Of a stretch of 64,000 nucleotides of DNA, positions 44,403-53,392 are shown in pieces. Numbering within the stretch: the first letter of the stretch is position 1; every line of letters starts with the position of its first letter. The position numbers and the translations under genes were made by a program. The DNA comes from Rikenellaceae bacterium (GTDB lineage: Bacteria > Bacteroidota > Bacteroidia > Bacteroidales > Rikenellaceae). A model generated the notes under the pieces. That model was not told the origin of the DNA. It did not search any database and was given only the letters and a program-made list of their open reading frames with translations. Where the stretch lies: NCBI GenBank assembly GCA_015059955.1, contig SUZK01000001.1, positions 282,415-346,414 on the forward strand, written 5' to 3'.

Positions 44403-45869
44403 TTATTTCCCAAACTCCTCGGCCTTTGCCCAGTACGCGTCGTAGGTGTAGTAGCCGCTGAGGAATGTCTCACGTGTGAGGCATATGGTCTCGCCTAAAG
44501 CCTCGTCGCGGCCCAAATTTATGCTGTCGGCAAATCGGAATGGTATTAGCTCGACATCAGATACTGGCACTACCTTGCCCGACTCGTCTGTTGTTGTCTC
44601 GCTGATGCCCGCCACATGGCCCTTGAGGACGATATCCCAGTTGGTAGAGTATACAATCTCGGCTTTGCATGTAAGCTCTCCCATTGTCGTTGTGAGTGTG
44701 TTGGTGCGTGTGTCGTAGCTCCACGATAGATTCTCGTACCAGCCGTAGTAGCCCTGCTCCTGCATCCATGCCTCCATGTCGCCCTCCTCGTAGCGTGTGT
44801 TGTACGATATGTAGCCGTCGCCGGCATCGTTACACATTATGGTGCGTATGTAGTCGAAGTCTTGCTTCTGCCACTGCAGCTCACCGGCGTCGTTTCTACG
44901 CTGCGTATACATGGTATGTACGGGTATAAGCTTCTCCTTGATGAACTTCTCAATCCAGTAGTCGTCAGCACTGCCGTTGAAGCTGTCAACCATGTTGAGC
45001 ACCTCCATCATCTCCTCGTAGCCAGCACCCTTCTCAGGCATCTTAGCGCCCTCGTAGTCGTCGTAGCGAGTTTCGTATGCCTCGAGCATGGCGTTGTATT
45101 CATCCTTAGGTAGGAACCCCTCAAGGAATGTCTCGCGACCCTCCGCAAACTCGAATAGGTATAGCTCCTCCTTGAACGATAGTCTCACCTCTGGGTCGCT
45201 GGCACGCCAGCCATACCACGCTACGCCACCCACGTGTCCGAGCAACACGGCCTTCTTGCCATCGAAGTATAGCACCTCGGCTTCGAGATTAAACTCTTTG
45301 TTTAGGTCTTGCCCTGTTGTTGTTTTGAGGGTGTTTGTCTCAGCGTCGTAGCTCCACTTGTTGGTCGTGTACCAGCCGTGATAGCCCTGTTTGTGCATAT
45401 ATTCTATCGCATGGTCGCCAACGCTGGCACATCCTGGCTCCGATATCTCGTAGTAGAGACCATCCTCGGTGCACATTATAGTGCCCAGTACAGGGCCTCC
45501 ATCCCAGCCGAATGCCCATGTCCAATAGTACTCCGTGCCATACTCTTCGATGGCGTAGTCGTCCGTATCCATCATAAAGCGGTCGGTGCACTTGAAGAGC
45601 CTCTCTTTGAGGAGCTGCTCGAATTGCGCATCGTCAATCTCGCCCTTCTGCTTGGCGATAAGCTCAAGCACATCTATCATCTCATAGTAGCCACCATACT
45701 CCTCCTTGGGCAGTGCTGCTCCGCGGTAGCTGATGTACTCTTTGCCACCATTGTTGTCGTTTATCTCCACGCCGCTGATATCCTCCAGATGCTTATAATC
45801 TGCAAATGGACTCTCGCATGACGTGAGCGCCAAGGTGCATAACGATAAGAGTGTTAATGTTCGTTTCAT
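44403..45869 (-). CDS. Lipoprotein with two tandem copies of an unknown domain
   Basis: This 488-residue lipoprotein (lipobox TSC, about C18) consists of two similar halves (about 45-265 and 275-488). Matching segments: GYYEMIDVLELIAKQKGE versus GYEEMMEVLNMVDSFNG; TIMCTEDGLYY versus TIMCNDAGDGY; KQGYHGWYTTNKWSYD versus EQGYYGWYENLSWSYD; RETFLEGF versus RETFLSGY. The halves are acidic and rich in aromatic residues. I do not recognise the family. Its upstream region shares a promoter module with the TPR/HTH regulator gene, so the two are probably co-regulated. Confidence 0.8.
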   Translation of the reverse strand: MKRTLTLLSLCTLALTSCESPFADYKHLEDISGVEINDNNGGKEYISYRGAALPKEEYGGYYEMIDVLELIAKQKGEIDDAQFEQLLKERLFKCTDRFMMDTDDYAIEEYGTEYYWTWAFGWDGGPVLGTIMCTEDGLYYEISEPGCASVGDHAIEYMHKQGYHGWYTTNKWSYDAETNTLKTTTGQDLNKEFNLEAEVLYFDGKKAVLLGHVGGVAWYGWRASDPEVRLSFKEELYLFEFAEGRETFLEGFLPKDEYNAMLEAYETRYDDYEGAKMPEKGAGYEEMMEVLNMVDSFNGSADDYWIEKFIKEKLIPVHTMYTQRRNDAGELQWQKQDFDYIRTIMCNDAGDGYISYNTRYEEGDMEAWMQEQGYYGWYENLSWSYDTRTNTLTTTMGELTCKAEIVYSTNWDIVLKGHVAGISETTTDESGKVVPVSDVELIPFRFADSINLGRDEALGETICLTRETFLSGYYTYDAYWAKAEEFGK

Positions 45870-45891
45870 AATCGTAGGTTTTAAGATTTGT

Positions 45892-46041
45892 TTAGTGCAA
45901 AGTTACTACCTGTCTGCGCTAAATACCAAATTTTTAGGCCTTATATTTTTCCGCGACGCGGTGTTTAAATGTCTGTAAATCAGCTGTTTACAAATGGCGA
46001 ATTTGCTAATTTTTCAACACGCTGATTATCAGTGAGTTACG
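45892..46041 (-). promoter_or_regulatory. Promoter module of duplicated-domain lipoprotein
   Basis: Minus-strand TTG (45929-45927), 21 bases and TAACTTTG (45905-45898) form the promoter. Upstream are ATATTTTTCCGCGA (45943-45956) and the near-palindrome GCTGATTATCAGT (46021-46033) followed by GAGTTACG. The same elements recur at matching distances at 48174-48323. The rest of the gap up to 46189 shows nothing I recognise. Confidence 0.65.
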
Positions 46042-46189
46042 TGCGCGTATTAGTTGCGTCGTCTAATTTATTGATTGTTAGGCATATAAGCACTTGGTGA
46101 TGCAATTAGTATCAATCACTCAAATGTCTGTCCGTTGTATAGTTATGCGCCTCGTCTCCTCGTCTCTTGCCATGCTGTCTGCCGATTGC

Positions 46190-46474
46190 CTATCGTGGCT
46201 CCTCGATGTCGCATGGCTCATACTCCATGACGGAGTTTGGTGACATAATCTCATTGATAAGCTCGTCAATAAGTTTAGGTCGCTCAATCTTAGAACCAGT
46301 GCCCTTCTTGGGCTTGATGGGTATTGGTCGCTTAGAATCTGGAATAAGTGTATCGTGATTCCCGTCTCCCGGTATCGTTGGCGAGCAGTCAATTGCCATT
46401 TCGCATCCCGCTAATGTCATTGTTGCAACGGCCATGATGGCTACTCTGCGTAGTAGTTTAGTGTGTCGTTTCAT
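46190..46474 (-). CDS. Small lipoprotein of unknown function
   Basis: This 94-residue protein has a lipoprotein signal (lipobox AGC, C24) and then a short hydrophilic, Pro- and Lys-rich mature part (SKRPIPIKPKKGTGSKIERP) ending in an acidic helix. No family is recognised. It lies 5 bases after the TPR/HTH regulator stop, so it is likely translated from the same message and might be its signal partner. That role is inferred from position only. Confidence 0.65.
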   Translation of the reverse strand: MKRHTKLLRRVAIMAVATMTLAGCEMAIDCSPTIPGDGNHDTLIPDSKRPIPIKPKKGTGSKIERPKLIDELINEIMSPNSVMEYEPCDIEEPR

Positions 46475-46479
46475 ATCGT

Positions 46480-48147
46480 CTATTTCTCTGATAGAGCCTG
46501 TGTTAGTTCCTCTGCGTCCTTAGCACCTGAGCTCTTGATTTTTTGTTTGATATTGTATCGTATCTTTGATACGCTCACTGGGTCGCTGTCGATAAATATA
46601 GATATCGCGCGGTTAGAGAAGCCAGCAAATATATAGAGTGCTACGCGCATGTCACGCTCGCTGAGTTTGCTCACCTGCTCGCGTAGTCGCTGCATAAGGT
46701 TGTTGCGATACTTATTTACGGCGCTCTCCATCTCCGCAATACGCTTGTTATCACCCTTGATATCCTCTATTGTCTGGCTCAGTTGGTTAAATACCAAACT
46801 CTTCTGTCGTGACGTGCCGCTATGGTCGTAGTATGTCTCGCATAGGGCGTTTATCTCCGAGAAGCGGTCGCGGTAGATTGTGGCAATCGTGGCGTTCATC
46901 TCGTTTGGAAGGTCGCGGTTTGCCATCTGAAGCTCGCGTATGGTCTCAATATACTGTGCTATGTCGCGGTTTTTGGCTCTCCAGCGGTGGCGTATGTAGA
47001 GTAGTAGGAGTATGATACCCACGATTATAGTGCATATTATATAGGTATTGCGTCGCACTCTGTATTGACGCTCAGCCTCGACGGCTCTACGCTCCTGCTC
47101 TCTGTTCTTCTCGGTCAGCTCGCGCTCAGTGCGCTCGGCATCTAAGCGGCTCTGCAATAGCTCCAACTCGATGTTGAGCGTTGGCTGGTTCAGAACCTCG
47201 AGGATAAGCTGGTCCTGATGCTCCTTGCTGCGCTCAAGCCACTCCACGGCACGAAGGCTATCACCACCGATGCGGTGTACCAAGTAGTGCGTATAGTAGT
47301 AGTCCTCGATACTCTCAACGTTGGCGTTGCTATTGGTCTTGCTTAGAAGCTGCTCAGCTCTCGCAATATCGCCATTGTTGGCAGCAACGATAGCCTCGGC
47401 AAAGAGCTTGTGCTCGTTGTTGTACCACTCGCTGTCGGCTTCGTCGTAAAGCTCTAATAGCGCGCTACACTCGGCATAGTCGTCGGTGTATATCGCTATG
47501 TCGATAAGGTGGTGCAGTGCCCCGTAATATAGACCGAGTAATGACTCCTCGGCGGCGTAGGCTAATGTGCTGTTTAATAGCTCTTTTGCCTCGTCGAAGT
47601 TGCGCATGTGTATCAGCGTGATACCCTCGTCGTATGTGGCGTAGTTGGCGTGCGATAGCATGTCGGCCGCTATAAAGCTCTCGCGGCACTTCTGATACTC
47701 CTCCAAGGCGTTTGCAAAGAGACACCCCTCGCCATATATATCACCCTTCATGCGCTTGATACGGCCATCATACGCCATGTCGCCACTCGCCTCGGTGGAC
47801 TTCTCTGCCTCGATAAGGTAGAGCAATGCTTGTGGGGTGTTGCCATCGGCGTAGCTTGCCTGTGCGCAGAAGAATAGAGCTTGTGCCCTCTCGCTGTGCT
47901 CGTCGCTATCCATATAGTAGGCGTAGAGTGTCGCTATATGCTCCGCCTCGTACGCGGGCACGTCACTATTAAGGTAGCTACTCTCGCACGCCTCAAGTGC
48001 CTTGGTGGCCTGCTCATGAGTGACGCCCGATGACGACTCGTTGGCACTTGGTGCATCGCCGCCACATGCCACAAATAGCATGCTCACAACGAGCAGTATG
48101 CTACCCGCCTTTGCCAATGTTGCAACTATGTTTGTTCGTTGAGACAT
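46480..48147 (-). CDS. Membrane-spanning TPR sensor with C-terminal HTH
   Basis: This 555-residue protein has an N-terminal export signal with a lipobox-like VAC (C28), a periplasmic TPR-like helical region over about 45-330, a coiled coil (about 330-365), one transmembrane helix at about 366-386 and a cytoplasmic part ending in a LuxR-like helix-turn-helix (LSERDMRVALYIFAGFSNRA, then SVSKIRYNIKQKIKSSG). Bacteroidota have related TPR-TM-HTH one-component regulators; the ligand is unknown. ATG 48147 follows the promoter at 48180-48210; an earlier in-frame start at 48210 would lie within it. It probably controls nearby surface genes. Confidence 0.8.
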   Translation of the reverse strand: MSQRTNIVATLAKAGSILLVVSMLFVACGGDAPSANESSSGVTHEQATKALEACESSYLNSDVPAYEAEHIATLYAYYMDSDEHSERAQALFFCAQASYADGNTPQALLYLIEAEKSTEASGDMAYDGRIKRMKGDIYGEGCLFANALEEYQKCRESFIAADMLSHANYATYDEGITLIHMRNFDEAKELLNSTLAYAAEESLLGLYYGALHHLIDIAIYTDDYAECSALLELYDEADSEWYNNEHKLFAEAIVAANNGDIARAEQLLSKTNSNANVESIEDYYYTHYLVHRIGGDSLRAVEWLERSKEHQDQLILEVLNQPTLNIELELLQSRLDAERTERELTEKNREQERRAVEAERQYRVRRNTYIICTIIVGIILLLLYIRHRWRAKNRDIAQYIETIRELQMANRDLPNEMNATIATIYRDRFSEINALCETYYDHSGTSRQKSLVFNQLSQTIEDIKGDNKRIAEMESAVNKYRNNLMQRLREQVSKLSERDMRVALYIFAGFSNRAISIFIDSDPVSVSKIRYNIKQKIKSSGAKDAEELTQALSEK

Positions 48148-48173
48148 CGCCTCTAATGTTTTGGTTGTTTTCG

Positions 48174-48323
48174 TTAGTGCAAAGGTACTATAAAATATAG
48201 GCGCGACCAAAAAAAATGCTCGATATTTTTTCCGCGAGTGGCTTTGTAATACACTGAATTTCAGCGATTAACGGAGTGGTGATTTTGTGATTTTTTCATA
48301 GTGCTGATAATCAGCGAGTTACG
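48174..48323 (-). promoter_or_regulatory. Promoter module of TPR/HTH regulator
   Basis: Minus-strand TTG (48210-48208), 20 bases and TACCTTTG (48187-48180) make a consensus promoter. Upstream lie ATATTTTTTCCGCGA (48223-48237) and the perfect 13-base palindrome GCTGATAATCAGC (48303-48315) followed by GAGTTACG at 48316-48323. The palindrome starts 123 bases from the -7 box, exactly as in the module at 45892-46041. Confidence 0.7.
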
Positions 48324-48475
48324 AGAATGTAATAAGTTTGCGTGTTAATTGCCAATAAATCAGTAAGTTGCATTTGCTCGGTGCGAGGCGTTAAGAAAAT
48401 AGCTTGCTCGAAAATATATTTGAACGGAACACAATTTTTTTATCACATTTAGTTCATTTATTCGACAAAAAGAGT

Positions 48476-48483
48476 TATCTTTG
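48476..48483 (+). promoter_or_regulatory. -7 box of large lipoprotein gene
   Basis: TATCTTTG matches the consensus, 50 bases before ATG 48533. The -33 region has only TTC at 48453-48455. It supports the start chosen for the gene, since an earlier open frame begins upstream of this box. Confidence 0.55.
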
Positions 48484-48532
48484 TACATCTTATATATCAT
48501 GCAAACGAGTCAGTAAATTAAACACTACAATT

Positions 48533-50914
48533 ATGAAACGTTTTAGTAGCGCATGTCGTTGGCTTTTGGTGCTATCTGTTGTTGTTGCGACGGGTTGTGT
48601 TGACGATAGTTTCCGTATTGACAAGGTCTCTACGGAGGTGACAATAGGTCAGGGAGCGACACTCCCATTAGGTGACCTCGAGCGCAAGACGTTGGGTGAC
48701 CTACTCGCCGAGGCTGAGGGTATTGATACGCTGATTACCAAGGAGGATGGTGGCTATGTGTTGGGTGTTAGTGGTGATGGCCAGTACTCCATTGGCGGTA
48801 TCAAACACATTGTACAGATTCCCGCTGTGAAGGGCGAGTTTAAGGTTGACTATCCTGAGTTCGGATTGACCGACCATGCCCAAAAGGTTGATGAGTATTG
48901 CGACATAGAGTCTAATTATGGCAGTCTATCAATATTAGAGGGAGAAACGGTTAGTGTGCCAGAGGGCCTCAAGGTTACTGGTATGGAGGATGGTGACCTT
49001 ATTGAGAACTTTGACTACGAGGTGCCCGAGATGATATCGGGTATTAAGCGTATCTATCTGCAGCCAACCTTGGCGGGCGACCCTGGTGCGCGTGTCGATG
49101 TGCGTTTCTTGCTCAACGACCTTTCGGCAGTTAATGGCGGTGGCCATGTGAACTTGGAGCTCAAAGCGCCTGAGGGTTGTAATATATACAATGCTGAGGG
49201 TGAGCATATTGAGGATGGTGAGTTTGCTGTTAATGAGTTCGACTTTACCGCCGACCAAGATGAGTTGCCATTCTTGATATATATCGAGAGCATAGCTAAT
49301 AACAGCCCTGTTGAGAATGGTAAGATTGGGTTTAGTGTCGATTTGGAGTATCACGTTTCGTTCGAGATGACAACTAAGAGCGGAAGCCTTAATTTAATAC
49401 AAGGTCCACAGCTCCATATCATGTCAGATCTCGCCTATGAGGATGCCGATGTTGTGCTTAATGAGGTAGCTATTCTCGACCATATGAAGCCCGAAAATGG
49501 GGATGTGGTAATCAAGGACCTTCCCGAGGAGATTACATTGATTCGTTCGCTTACCTTCGCCGAGGAGTCGCCCCTGACGCTCAAGGCAGGTGGCTTCGAG
49601 TGGATGTCGGAGGATTTGGCCGAGAAGATTATTATTGATGCATGGTTGCCCGAATATATCATCCTTCATGAGAACGTCGAGATTGGCTACAATGCCGAGG
49701 AGCATAAGCTACATACCACACTCAACAGCCTACGTAACGGTGTCGAGGTTGACCTCGATGCTCTCGACTTTGGTGCAGAGGGTCTTGACCCTAAGAATGG
49801 CGAAGTGAAGATTAGCTTTGCTCCCGAAATTGATGCTCGCATCGAGGAGGGTACAGAGGTAAAGCTATCGTCGGTTATGCACGAGGGAGAGATGACGTTG
49901 AATGCTGGCATCGAGGAGGCAACGCTCGATATTCAGGAGGTTTGCGGATATGTAAACTACGAATATTCCTACCTAAAGCGCATAGGCCTCGGAGGTGTCG
50001 ACAACCTCTCAATAGATGGCGTAGGTCTTACGCCAGTGCTGAAACTTGAGTTGGAGAACCCATTCACCATGGAGCTTATGGCATCGTACAGCATCGTGCC
50101 ATATGTTGACGGCAAGATTCAGGCCGATAGAGCAATAAATACGAATGGCTACAATGGTGTAGGATATGTTACCATACCAGCAGCAACTGTTGAGGATGGT
50201 GTGGTGGTGCCATCGAGTAGTGTCATTGTGCTTGGCACCGAGGCGAGCCGCGAGGAGTACTCTGCCGAGGAGTATATCTTCGTGCCATGCGATATTGATA
50301 AGCTCCTCACGGGTCAATTCCCCGATGAGCTTGATTTGAGACTTGATATATCTACCGACCTATTTAAGGAGGTGGCTCTGCACGCCTTGGATAACTATGA
50401 GCTTAAGTATGACTACTCGTTGGAGTTGCCTATTGAGCTAAACAATGCAACTGGCATAACCTATGAGCAGACTGTCGACTTCACTAAGATGAAGGGTGGT
50501 AATCCATTTGAGCAGCTTGCCGACCTCGACTATATCAAGGTGGGTGATGTGGCAGTGCTTGCGGATGTCACCACAACCCTCCCATTGGAGCTTATAGCCT
50601 CGGCCGATATGCTCGATGCCGACGGCAAGGTTATCGAGGGCTTGATTGTGCTGCCCGAGGATGGTAACTCGATTGTTGGCTCTAAGGATGGCGTTGCCGA
50701 GGCTACAAGCACGCTGCGCCTTGAACTCAACCTCGCCGATGATGGTTGCATAGCGCAGCTTAGCAATGTTGCGGCCATCAGCTTTAGGTTGCAGGCAAAG
50801 GGTGTAGATGAGAGTAGCGTTGCTCTAAGTGATGAGCAGTATGTCGAGGCAGAGCTGACACTCGAGCTTGCTGGTGGTGTGACAGCCGACCTCAAGGCGT
50901 TGGAGAATATGTAG
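48533..50914 (+). CDS. Large beta-rich surface lipoprotein
   Basis: This 793-residue lipoprotein (lipobox TGC at about C22) is acidic and beta-rich throughout, with no catalytic motif seen. It opens DDSFRIDKVSTEVTIGQGAT, then LPLGDLERKTLGDLL. Several stretches repeat a loose pattern of strand pairs (LKVTGMEDGDLIENF; LDFGAEGLDPKNGEVKISFA), suggesting multiple Ig-like modules. It lies 21 bases before a DUF5723 barrel gene, so the two likely form a surface lipoprotein/outer-membrane partner pair. It is divergent from the TPR/HTH regulator gene, which may control it. Confidence 0.78.
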   Translation: MKRFSSACRWLLVLSVVVATGCVDDSFRIDKVSTEVTIGQGATLPLGDLERKTLGDLLAEAEGIDTLITKEDGGYVLGVSGDGQYSIGGIKHIVQIPAVKGEFKVDYPEFGLTDHAQKVDEYCDIESNYGSLSILEGETVSVPEGLKVTGMEDGDLIENFDYEVPEMISGIKRIYLQPTLAGDPGARVDVRFLLNDLSAVNGGGHVNLELKAPEGCNIYNAEGEHIEDGEFAVNEFDFTADQDELPFLIYIESIANNSPVENGKIGFSVDLEYHVSFEMTTKSGSLNLIQGPQLHIMSDLAYEDADVVLNEVAILDHMKPENGDVVIKDLPEEITLIRSLTFAEESPLTLKAGGFEWMSEDLAEKIIIDAWLPEYIILHENVEIGYNAEEHKLHTTLNSLRNGVEVDLDALDFGAEGLDPKNGEVKISFAPEIDARIEEGTEVKLSSVMHEGEMTLNAGIEEATLDIQEVCGYVNYEYSYLKRIGLGGVDNLSIDGVGLTPVLKLELENPFTMELMASYSIVPYVDGKIQADRAINTNGYNGVGYVTIPAATVEDGVVVPSSSVIVLGTEASREEYSAEEYIFVPCDIDKLLTGQFPDELDLRLDISTDLFKEVALHALDNYELKYDYSLELPIELNNATGITYEQTVDFTKMKGGNPFEQLADLDYIKVGDVAVLADVTTTLPLELIASADMLDADGKVIEGLIVLPEDGNSIVGSKDGVAEATSTLRLELNLADDGCIAQLSNVAAISFRLQAKGVDESSVALSDEQYVEAELTLELAGGVTADLKALENM

Positions 50915-50935
50915 GATAGAAAAAACTAATATATT

Positions 50936-52384
50936 ATGAAGAGACTTTTATCTATTATTGCGGTATTGGTATTGGCGCTGAGTGCAAATGTTGTATCGGC
51001 GCAGTCGCGTAACTCATACTTTATGGAGGGTTCGTACTTCCGTACCGATATGAACCCCGCCCTTGCCCCCACGCGAGGCTATGTGGCGCTACCAGGTATG
51101 AGTGGCGTGGGTGTCGATATTCCCAGTAACTTCTTGTCGATAGATAACTTCATCTATCAGAAGGATAACCAGATGGTGTCGGCGTTCCACGGCTCGGTGA
51201 CTGCTGATGAGTTCCTTGGTAAGTTGCCCGATACGGGTCGCCTTGGTGTGAACGCAAATGTAAATGTCCTTGGTGTGGGCTTCTATGCTGGTAAGATGTA
51301 CTGGAACTTTGGCGCCCGTGTGCGCTCGAATACCGATGTTACCATCTCGAAGGACCTGTTCTCGGCGCTCAAGACGCTTGGCAATGGCACCTATGACCTA
51401 AGCAATACGAACATTAGCTCGAATAGCTACCTCGAAACATATGTTGGCACGTCGTTCCCCATAGGCAAGCATGTTAACTTGGGTGTTCGAGCCAAGTTCT
51501 TGGTGGGTGTGCTCAACCTGCACACAGAGTTCGATAAGGTTGAGGCTGTCGTCGGACGTGAGAGCGTGGCGGCTCAGTTGCGCGGTAAGGTGGTGGCTAA
51601 CAGTATCTTCGTCGACCAGAGTCGTATTCGTGCAGGTGAGGCATTCTCGACAGATATGCTCGTCTTCAACGACGTGAGCATGCTTCTCAATAATGCCAAG
51701 AGTTTTGGTGCTGCACTCGACCTCGGCCTTGAGCTTAAATTCTGCCGCGACCATCTCAAAATCTCGGCTGCCGTTACCGACCTTGGCTTTATTAAGTGGA
51801 AGGCTATGACCAACTACTCGGCATCTGCAAATGCTGACCTTCGCTTCGATGGTTTCAACCTTCAGACCGGCGAGGCAAATACAAAGGCCGAGTTCGAGAT
51901 GTTTACGGATAAGCCCTCGGCAGAGGACTATCGCACGGCGCTCAACGCCTCGCTTAATGTGGGTGTGGAGTATAACTTCCTAAGAAACCACTTCGCCATA
52001 GGTCTTATGTCGCATACGGAGTTTATCGGCAAGCAGATATATAGCGAGCTTACTGCCTCGCTCAATATCCGCGCAACAAACTGGATTTCGGCAACCGTGA
52101 GCCATACATTCTTGGCAAATAATAAGCTCGGTGTTCTTGGTGCTGCCATCAACTTCCACCCTCGTGTGCTGAATATCTTTATTGGTGCCGACTTTATCGA
52201 CACACGCTATGGTCGCTATGGTAATATCCCAGTTCCTCGCTACCAGAATAGCTTTAACGTATATGCTGGTGTAGGCTTCAACTTTGCACGCCCTAAGTTT
52301 ATGCGTGAGGCTGTGAAGGATGTAAGGATGACTAAGGCTGAGCGCAAAGCCGAGCGCCTATCTAAACGCTATTCGGCGAATTAG
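50936..52384 (+). CDS. DUF5723 family outer-membrane beta-barrel protein
   Basis: This 482-residue protein has a signal peptide ending VSAQ and a DUF5723-type barrel: SYFMEGSYFRTDMNPALAPT near the N terminus, alternating amphipathic strands (YWNFGARVRSNTDVTISKDL; HVNLGVRAKFLVGVLNLH) and an aromatic-rich end (FNVYAGVGFNFARPKF), then a Lys/Arg tail. DUF5723 proteins resemble FadL/PorV-like barrels; their cargo is not established. It is co-transcribed with the upstream lipoprotein and closed by a strong terminator. Confidence 0.85.
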   Translation: MKRLLSIIAVLVLALSANVVSAQSRNSYFMEGSYFRTDMNPALAPTRGYVALPGMSGVGVDIPSNFLSIDNFIYQKDNQMVSAFHGSVTADEFLGKLPDTGRLGVNANVNVLGVGFYAGKMYWNFGARVRSNTDVTISKDLFSALKTLGNGTYDLSNTNISSNSYLETYVGTSFPIGKHVNLGVRAKFLVGVLNLHTEFDKVEAVVGRESVAAQLRGKVVANSIFVDQSRIRAGEAFSTDMLVFNDVSMLLNNAKSFGAALDLGLELKFCRDHLKISAAVTDLGFIKWKAMTNYSASANADLRFDGFNLQTGEANTKAEFEMFTDKPSAEDYRTALNASLNVGVEYNFLRNHFAIGLMSHTEFIGKQIYSELTASLNIRATNWISATVSHTFLANNKLGVLGAAINFHPRVLNIFIGADFIDTRYGRYGNIPVPRYQNSFNVYAGVGFNFARPKFMREAVKDVRMTKAERKAERLSKRYSAN

Positions 52385-52400
52385 TTATATGTGCAACAAC

Positions 52401-52432
52401 AGAGGCATGGTAGCGCAAGCTACCATGCCTCT
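52401..52432. terminator. Bidirectional terminator
   Basis: A 14-bp stem (52401-52414 with 52419-52432) with a GCAA tetraloop is followed by TGTTTT. It lies between the DUF5723 gene and the convergent dehydrogenase gene. Confidence 0.88.
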
Positions 52433-52454
52433 TGTTTTGCAGTCTATTTGTTCG

Positions 52455-53390
52455 TTACGCCTTGGCGATATATGTGCGGATGTTCTCGGCTACGCACTCT
52501 ATAAGGCGGTCGATGGCCTCGGCTGCCGACCATGCGTTGTGGGGCGATGCAAGCAGCTTATACTTATCATTGATGTCGTATAGTGGCGACTCGCGTAGTG
52601 GCTCGATGGAGAATACGTCGAGGGCTGCTGCTGCCACCCATCCATTGTCGAGTGCCTCGGCAAGTGCTGCCTCGTCGATGATGCCGCCACGTGCCACGTT
52701 GATGACCAGTGCCGAGGGCTTCATTAGCTGAAGCTCCTTGCGACCAATAAGACCACGTGTGCGCTCGTTTAGTGGCGAGTGTACCGAGAGTATATCGCTC
52801 CACTCGAGTAGCTCCTCAAGCTCCATTGCAGGGTATGCCTCGTCGCGCTTTGCGCCCGATGTCGAGAAGTAGCGTACCTCGCAGCCAAAGGCCGTGGCAA
52901 GGCGTGCTACCTCGCGGCCTATGTTGCCCATGCCGATAATACCCCAGCGCTTACCACTAATCTGGAATGTCAGACGGTCGTAGCAGAAGGCGCGGTCGGC
53001 CTTAGAGTAGCGACCATCATGGAAGTACTCGTTGAAATATACGATGTTACGCGCGAGTGCAAGCGCCGATGCGAGGGTTGTCTCGGCTACCGAAGTTGTG
53101 GAGTATCCCACGGCATTCTTCACCTCGATGCCAAGCTCTGCTGCGGCGTTTAGGTCTACGTTGTTCATGCCCGTAGCTGCTACACATATGAGCCTTAGGT
53201 CGGGTAGCTGGCGCATCGCGTCGCCATCGATCATCACCTTGTTGGTGATGGCTATCTCGGCACCCTTAAGGCGCTCTACGACCTGCTCTTTTGCGGTGTT
53301 CTCATATGCGGTATAGTCGCCCTGCGAGGTTATCGACGTAAGGTCGCGACCCGCAATGCTATACTCATCCAAAAAGACTATTTTCTTCAT
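52455..53390 (-). CDS. D-2-hydroxyacid dehydrogenase
   Basis: This 311-residue NAD-dependent dehydrogenase has the Rossmann motif GMGNIG near 154-159 and the catalytic triad Arg (NVARGGIIDE), Glu (LDVFSIEPL) and His (SPHNAWS). Closest in style to glycerate/hydroxypyruvate reductases, but substrate cannot be fixed by eye; PdxB and phosphoglycerate dehydrogenase are less likely because it is short and lacks a C-terminal ACT domain. The gene is 2 bases after tcdA, so it belongs to the tatD-tcdA operon. Confidence 0.88.
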   Translation of the reverse strand: MKKIVFLDEYSIAGRDLTSITSQGDYTAYENTAKEQVVERLKGAEIAITNKVMIDGDAMRQLPDLRLICVAATGMNNVDLNAAAELGIEVKNAVGYSTTSVAETTLASALALARNIVYFNEYFHDGRYSKADRAFCYDRLTFQISGKRWGIIGMGNIGREVARLATAFGCEVRYFSTSGAKRDEAYPAMELEELLEWSDILSVHSPLNERTRGLIGRKELQLMKPSALVINVARGGIIDEAALAEALDNGWVAAAALDVFSIEPLRESPLYDINDKYKLLASPHNAWSAAEAIDRLIECVAENIRTYIAKA

Positions 53391-53392
53391 AT

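Noticed and set aside
46120..46392. 90-codon minus-strand frame overlapping the small lipoprotein gene
   Set aside because: It is out of phase with the gene that has a clean lipoprotein signal and sits 5 bases after the regulator gene.
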